Translations under genes and position numbers: made by a program
The notes under the pieces: model-generated
What the model was told of the DNA's origin: nothing
Databases searched by the model: none
What the model saw: the letters and a program-made list of their open reading frames with translations, nothing else
In this document: piece after piece, positions 7,371 to 10,036 of the stretch
How positions within the stretch are numbered: position 1 is the first letter of the stretch
Layout: each line of letters begins with the position of its first letter
NCBI GenBank assembly: GCA_012521035.1
Contig: JAAYND010000272.1
Span: 1 to 10,036, forward strand
Origin: Methanomicrobiales archaeon
GTDB taxonomy: Archaea; Halobacteriota; Methanomicrobia; Methanomicrobiales; Methanoculleaceae
DNA: 10,036 nt
Reading direction: 5' to 3'

Positions 7371-8177
7371 ATGAATACAGTTACACTCACCATAAAAAAT
7401 CAGCCCGGGCTATTCCTCGAGGCTGACAGCATCAGCCCTGATACACTCGCAGGGAAGAAGACAGACGAGATCACCAGCCTCCCTGTCTATATCGGGAGGG
7501 AGGAGCACCGGCTCGGAGACTTCTTCGAGGTCTCCGGCAATGCTGGAGCGACCGCAGCAGATACGAAGATCATCGTCAAAGGCGACCTTTCCCGGGTCAA
7601 GTATATCGGCATGAAGATGACCGCCGGTGAGGTCGTCGTCAACGGGAACGCCGACATGTACGTCGGTGCCTGGATGGCAGGAGGCAGGATCACCGTGAAC
7701 GGGAACGTCGACGCCTTCGCCGGAACTGGCATGAGAGGCGGCGAGATCATCATCAATGGCAATGCCGGGAACTACCTCGGTTCCGCATACCGTGGAGACT
7801 GGCGCGGCATGTCCGGCGGGAAGATAACCGTGAAGGGCGACGCCGGGAGCGATCTCGGCACCTTCATGAACGGTGGCGAGATCATCGTCGGCGGGAATGT
7901 CGACGTCCATGTGGCAACCCATGCCGAAGGCGGGAAGATTATCATAAAAGGCAATGCGAAGAGCCGCCTCGGTGGTCAGATGGTGGAAGGTGAGATCTAT
8001 GTCTTTGGTGACATCGATGTCATGATGCCAGGGTTTGCATACCGCGAGGATGTCGAACTTGAGGTAGACGGGACGAAAGGACTGTTCGCTCTCTACGAGG
8101 GTGACCTTGGAGAGCGTCACAGAAAGCGCAAAGGCCAGATGATCTACGGGAAACTGTACCAGCTGATCAGGCCCTGA
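7371..8177 (+). CDS. fwdC: Formylmethanofuran dehydrogenase subunit C (FwdC/FmdC)
   Basis: FwdC is a structural beta-helix subunit of the complex, related to the C-terminal (gamma) domain of glutamate synthase. It has no known catalytic residues and helps hold FwdA and FwdB/FwdD together. The 268 residues fit the family. The core (about residues 70-225) is a run of degenerate repeats of the form GG-x-I-x-V-x-GNA/GNV-x4-G, for example GGRITVNGNVDAFAG, GGEIIINGNAGNYLG and GGEIIVGGNVDVHV. One helix turn each is the expected architecture. GAGGTGA at 7358-7364, overlapping the fwdA stop, precedes the ATG by six bases. It is the last gene of the run: an oligo-T tract follows at once and the next coding start is almost 400 bases on. 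fwdE, fwdF and fwdG are not adjacent on this side. Confidence 0.95.
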   Translation: MNTVTLTIKNQPGLFLEADSISPDTLAGKKTDEITSLPVYIGREEHRLGDFFEVSGNAGATAADTKIIVKGDLSRVKYIGMKMTAGEVVVNGNADMYVGAWMAGGRITVNGNVDAFAGTGMRGGEIIINGNAGNYLGSAYRGDWRGMSGGKITVKGDAGSDLGTFMNGGEIIVGGNVDVHVATHAEGGKIIIKGNAKSRLGGQMVEGEIYVFGDIDVMMPGFAYREDVELEVDGTKGLFALYEGDLGERHRKRKGQMIYGKLYQLIRP

Positions 8178-8179
8178 AC

Positions 8180-8187
8180 TTTTTTTT
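8180..8187 (+). terminator. Oligo-T terminator after fwdC
   Basis: Eight consecutive T residues begin two bases after the fwdC stop codon. Archaeal transcription commonly ends on U-rich tracts of this kind without a preceding hairpin. None is needed here, and I see no strong stem directly upstream. A 3' end here would close the hdr-fwd transcript. Confidence 0.6.
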
Positions 8188-8201
8188 GTAGCGGATGTCA
8201 G

Positions 8202-8242
8202 GCAGGAGGCCACTCCCACAGCTATAAGCCAGGCTCTCCTGC
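8202..8242. repeat. Inverted repeat, possible stem-loop, just after the oligo-T tract
   Basis: GCAGGAG (8202-8208) pairs perfectly with CTCCTGC (8236-8242). GCC (8209-8211) can extend the stem with GGC (8232-8234) if T8235 bulges, giving about ten base pairs around a 20-base loop. Lying 15 bases beyond the T tract, it could be a 3' stabilising or backup termination structure, or part of a small RNA. It is not a recognised family. Confidence 0.45.
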
Positions 8243-8276
8243 ACACATCAGATCTGTAATAACACACCGATATAGA

Positions 8277-8314
8277 ATCCCGGGCCATTCTCTCGTTGAG
8301 CGGGCGCCCGGGAT
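8277..8314. repeat. Perfect 9-bp inverted repeat, possible stem-loop
   Basis: ATCCCGGGC (8277-8285) and GCCCGGGAT (8306-8314) are exact reverse complements separated by 20 bases. Inside the loop, CTC (8292-8294) and GAG (8298-8300) can form a small inner stem. A TATA-like CGATATAGAA directly precedes the left arm, overlapping it by one base. It could be an RNA hairpin or a protein site; no known RNA family is recognised. Confidence 0.45.
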
Positions 8315-8381
8315 ACATCGATGGGTTTGCACCTGCATCAGGAAGAACACGGAGAGCGCTGATCTGGTTGATCGGATCGGC

Positions 8382-8404
8382 GGCAGGTTTTTGATATTCC
8401 TGCC
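8382..8404. repeat. Inverted repeat flanking a TATA-like AT-rich core
   Basis: GGCAGG (8382-8387) and CCTGCC (8399-8404) flank the 11-base AT-rich core TTTTTGATATT. A dyad around a TATA-like element is the layout expected of a repressor operator overlapping a promoter, here about 170 bases upstream of the metal ATPase gene. The arms are only six bases, so chance is possible. The regulatory role is inference. Confidence 0.3.
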
Positions 8405-8500
8405 CTACATGGACTCCTGTGACCACCTTCCGTGCAGAAGAGAGAGAGTGCCCCCTCTGTGAGCATTCGCGCAGGACTGTCTTTTCAGGCTGGGTAAAAC

Positions 8501-8512
8501 CAACCCCGGTTG
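8501..8512. repeat. Short dyad CAACC-CC-GGTTG
   Basis: A 12-base dyad with five-base arms lies about 60 bases upstream of the ATPase start. The two-base centre suits a protein-binding dyad better than an RNA hairpin. A metal-responsive regulator site is one possibility, but nothing in the sequence identifies the protein. Confidence 0.2.
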
Positions 8513-8527
8513 CTGGTACAGCGATGC

Positions 8528-8546
8528 TGGCGCCCGGGGAGCGCCA
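8528..8546. repeat. GC-rich hairpin upstream of the metal ATPase start
   Basis: TGGCGC (8528-8533) and GCGCCA (8541-8546) form a perfect six-base-pair stem with a seven-base loop, ending about 25 bases before ATG 8571. Ten bases of it (GGCGCCCGGG, 8529-8538) repeat exactly at 8303-8312. If transcribed, it would be a stable hairpin in the leader of the ATPase mRNA. Confidence 0.35.
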
Positions 8547-8570
8547 TACACAGGGCGAGATAGATCGGGG

Positions 8571-10036
8571 ATGGGGGGACTGACGTTGGACCACCACCAC
8601 GCCCTTGATGACTTCAGGCGCCGGTTCATCATATCTACTATCCTCACGATCCCTATCCTCTGCCTTTCGGCACCGATCCAGGCACTCATCGGGATCACCA
8701 TCACTTTTCCCGGCTCAGGCTACCTCCTCCTCGCCCTCGCGACCGCCCTCTACCTCTACGGTGGATGGCCGTTCCTTGTCGGCATCGTGACCGAGCTCCG
8801 GGCACGGATGCCCGGGATGATGACACTCATCGCCGTCGCTATCACCGTCGCGTATGTCTATAGTTCAGCGGTCGCTCTCGGTGGCATCGCCGGCGAGGAT
8901 TTCTTCTGGGAGCTTGCCACCCTGATCGATATCATGCTCATCGGGCACTGGGTGGAGATGCGGTCGGTCCTCGGGGCGTCGAGGGCACTTGAGGAGCTTG
9001 TCAGGATCATGCCGTCAGAGGCGCACCTGATCAGGAATGGCGGGACTGAAGATGTGCCCGTGGATCACCTCACCCCGGGGAATCGTGTCCTCATCCGGCC
9101 CGGGGAGAGGGTGCCGGTAGATGGCGTTGTGGTCGAAGGGACGACGAGCGTCAACGAGGGGATGCTCACCGGCGAGTCAAGGCCTGTTGAGAAGCGCCCT
9201 GGCGATGAGGTCATCGGCGGAGCGATCAACGGAGAGGGCTCAGTCGTCGTTGAGGTCAGGAAGATGGGTGCAGAGACCTACATCACTCAGGTGATCGATC
9301 TCGTTCGGACAGCGCAGGAGAGTCGGTCCCGGACACAGGACCTCGCGGACCGGGCCGCGTTCTTCCTCGTGCTGATCACCCTCTCGGTCGGTACGGCGAC
9401 TTTTGCGGCATGGTTCATCCTCGGAGAAGGAACGGGGTTTGCCGTAGAGCGGGCCGCAACCGTGATGGTCATCGCCTGTCCCCACGCGCTCGGCCTCGCC
9501 ATCCCGCTCGTTATCGCGGCCTCTACGGCGCTTGCCGCACAGTCCGGGTTCTTGATCCGGGATCGGACCGCGTTTGAACGGGGAAAGGACATCCAGGCAG
9601 TCGTCTTCGACAAGACTGGAACTCTCACGCTGGGGGAGTTCGGGGTCACCGATCTCCTCACCTTCGATGATTACACGGAAGAAGATGTGATCAGGAAAGC
9701 GGCGTCGCTTGAGGCACACTCCGAACACCCGATCGCCCGGGGCGTGGTCCAGAGCGCGGAGGAGCGGGGACTCTCCCTCCTCCCGATCGAGGGGTTCCGC
9801 GCGATCCCCGGGGTCGGCGTCGAGGGGGTGATCGCCGGCCGGTCGGTCAGGGCGGTCAGTCCCGGCTACCTCACCGGACGGGGAATAGCGATACCGGATG
9901 AGAGGGTTAACGCGTTCCAGCAGGAAGGAAAGACTGTCGTCTTCCTCCTCGAAGATGATCAGCTCACCGGAGCCCTCGCGCTCGCTGATATCATCCGACC
10001 GGAGTCGGGTGAGGCAGTCCGGCGACTCAAGGAGCT
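8571..10036 (+). CDS. copB: CopB-like P1B-type heavy-metal-transporting ATPase (CPH motif), 3' end outside window
   Basis: This encodes a membrane ATPase that exports copper or a similar ion (silver, possibly Cu(II)) by a phosphoenzyme cycle. The first 488 residues are visible, about two thirds of the usual 640-750. In order: a short N-terminal segment with DHHH and FRRRF; hydrophobic helices from about residue 20 to 130; the actuator-domain TGES (200-203); a further helix pair; the membrane motif Cys303-Pro304-His305; the phosphorylation site Asp347 in DKTGT; and the nucleotide-binding SEHP (His386-Pro387). The GDGxND hinge lies beyond the edge. CPH marks the CopB/P1B-3 class rather than CPC CopA proteins, and no CxxC heavy-metal domain precedes the helices. 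ATG 8571 is preceded only by GGGG. TTG 8586 is a serious alternative: GGGGGGA lies six bases upstream and it would start MDHHH, a common CopB opening. The stop at 8460-8462 bounds the frame. Confidence 0.88.
   Translation, partial: MGGLTLDHHHALDDFRRRFIISTILTIPILCLSAPIQALIGITITFPGSGYLLLALATALYLYGGWPFLVGIVTELRARMPGMMTLIAVAITVAYVYSSAVALGGIAGEDFFWELATLIDIMLIGHWVEMRSVLGASRALEELVRIMPSEAHLIRNGGTEDVPVDHLTPGNRVLIRPGERVPVDGVVVEGTTSVNEGMLTGESRPVEKRPGDEVIGGAINGEGSVVVEVRKMGAETYITQVIDLVRTAQESRSRTQDLADRAAFFLVLITLSVGTATFAAWFILGEGTGFAVERAATVMVIACPHALGLAIPLVIAASTALAAQSGFLIRDRTAFERGKDIQAVVFDKTGTLTLGEFGVTDLLTFDDYTEEDVIRKAASLEAHSEHPIARGVVQSAEERGLSLLPIEGFRAIPGVGVEGVIAGRSVRAVSPGYLTGRGIAIPDERVNAFQQEGKTVVFLLEDDQLTGALALADIIRPESGEAVRRLKE

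Larger units (their letters stand above)
8178..8570. other. Non-coding gap between fwdC and the metal ATPase gene
   Basis: This 393-base stretch has no gene I can support. It begins with the oligo-T tract, then holds several inverted repeats (8202-8242, 8277-8314, 8382-8404, 8501-8512, 8528-8546), given separately. TATA-like AT-rich stretches lie at 8268-8277 (CGATATAGAA) and 8388-8398 (TTTTTGATATT). An open frame from GTG 8419 to the stop at 8581-8583 encodes 54 codons with a CPLC motif but has no good ribosome site, so I do not call it. A long minus-strand open frame that also crosses fwdC looks like an antisense shadow. The promoter of the ATPase gene must lie in this gap if that gene is separately transcribed. 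Confidence 0.7.

Noticed and set aside
7560..8050. Repetitive GG...GN sequence as a DNA repeat or CRISPR-like array
   Set aside because: The repetition is at protein level (beta-helix turns of FwdC) with diverged codons, not a DNA repeat array.
8409..8462. 17-codon open frame with two cysteines upstream of, and in frame with, the metal ATPase
   Set aside because: Too short, no ribosome site, and it ends in TGA. Stop read-through or selenocysteine joining it to the ATPase has no supporting signal.
7410..8600. 396-codon minus-strand open frame covering fwdC and most of the following gap
   Set aside because: It is antisense to a well-supported gene over two thirds of its length, its translation resembles no family I know, and long antisense frames are common in GC-rich coding DNA. 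The part in the gap adds no recognisable domain.

Overview
The window comes from a GC-rich, hydrogenotrophic methanogenic archaeon. The order Methanomicrobiales, perhaps a Methanoculleus-like genus, is my best guess. It rests on the gene set (hdrCBA plus a lone mvhD directly followed by formylmethanofuran dehydrogenase genes, with no hydrogenase subunits in view), on the high GC content and on the GGAGGTGA-type ribosome binding sites. The genus is inference only. All recognised genes lie on the + strand.

Positions 1-3896 hold hdrC (its first few codons lie outside the window), hdrB, hdrA and mvhD. Together these encode the cytoplasmic electron-bifurcating heterodisulfide reductase module. Positions 3935-8177 hold fwdD, fwdB, fwdA and fwdC, four subunits of the molybdenum- or tungsten-dependent formylmethanofuran dehydrogenase that fixes CO2 in the first step of methanogenesis. 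Gaps between genes are 38 bases or fewer, and fwdD/fwdB overlap by 4 bases, so the eight genes look like one operon or two abutting ones. An oligo-T tract follows fwdC.

The genes form a functional loop. HdrB/HdrC reduce the CoM-S-S-CoB heterodisulfide from the last step of methanogenesis. HdrA splits electron pairs at its flavin and sends the low-potential electrons to ferredoxin. MvhD is the port through which electrons enter HdrA. The Fwd complex uses low-potential electrons to reduce CO2 onto methanofuran. The clustering therefore joins the last and first steps of the Wolfe cycle. The iron-sulfur subunits FwdF/FwdG/FwdE and the electron-donating FrhA/FrhG, MvhA/MvhG or FdhA/FdhB are not in the window.

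Positions 8178-8570 (393 bases) carry no convincing gene. They hold several inverted repeats, two AT-rich TATA-like stretches and one weak 54-codon open frame with a CPLC motif. From 8571 to the right edge runs the N-terminal two thirds or so of a P1B-type heavy-metal ATPase with a CPH membrane motif (CopB-like copper/silver exporter), cut by the window end. It appears functionally unrelated to the methanogenesis genes.

I see no mobile element, CRISPR array, tRNA or rRNA, and no clearly undescribed system. The most unusual points are the hydrogenase-free hdr-mvhD-fwd linkage and the structured gap before the metal ATPase.
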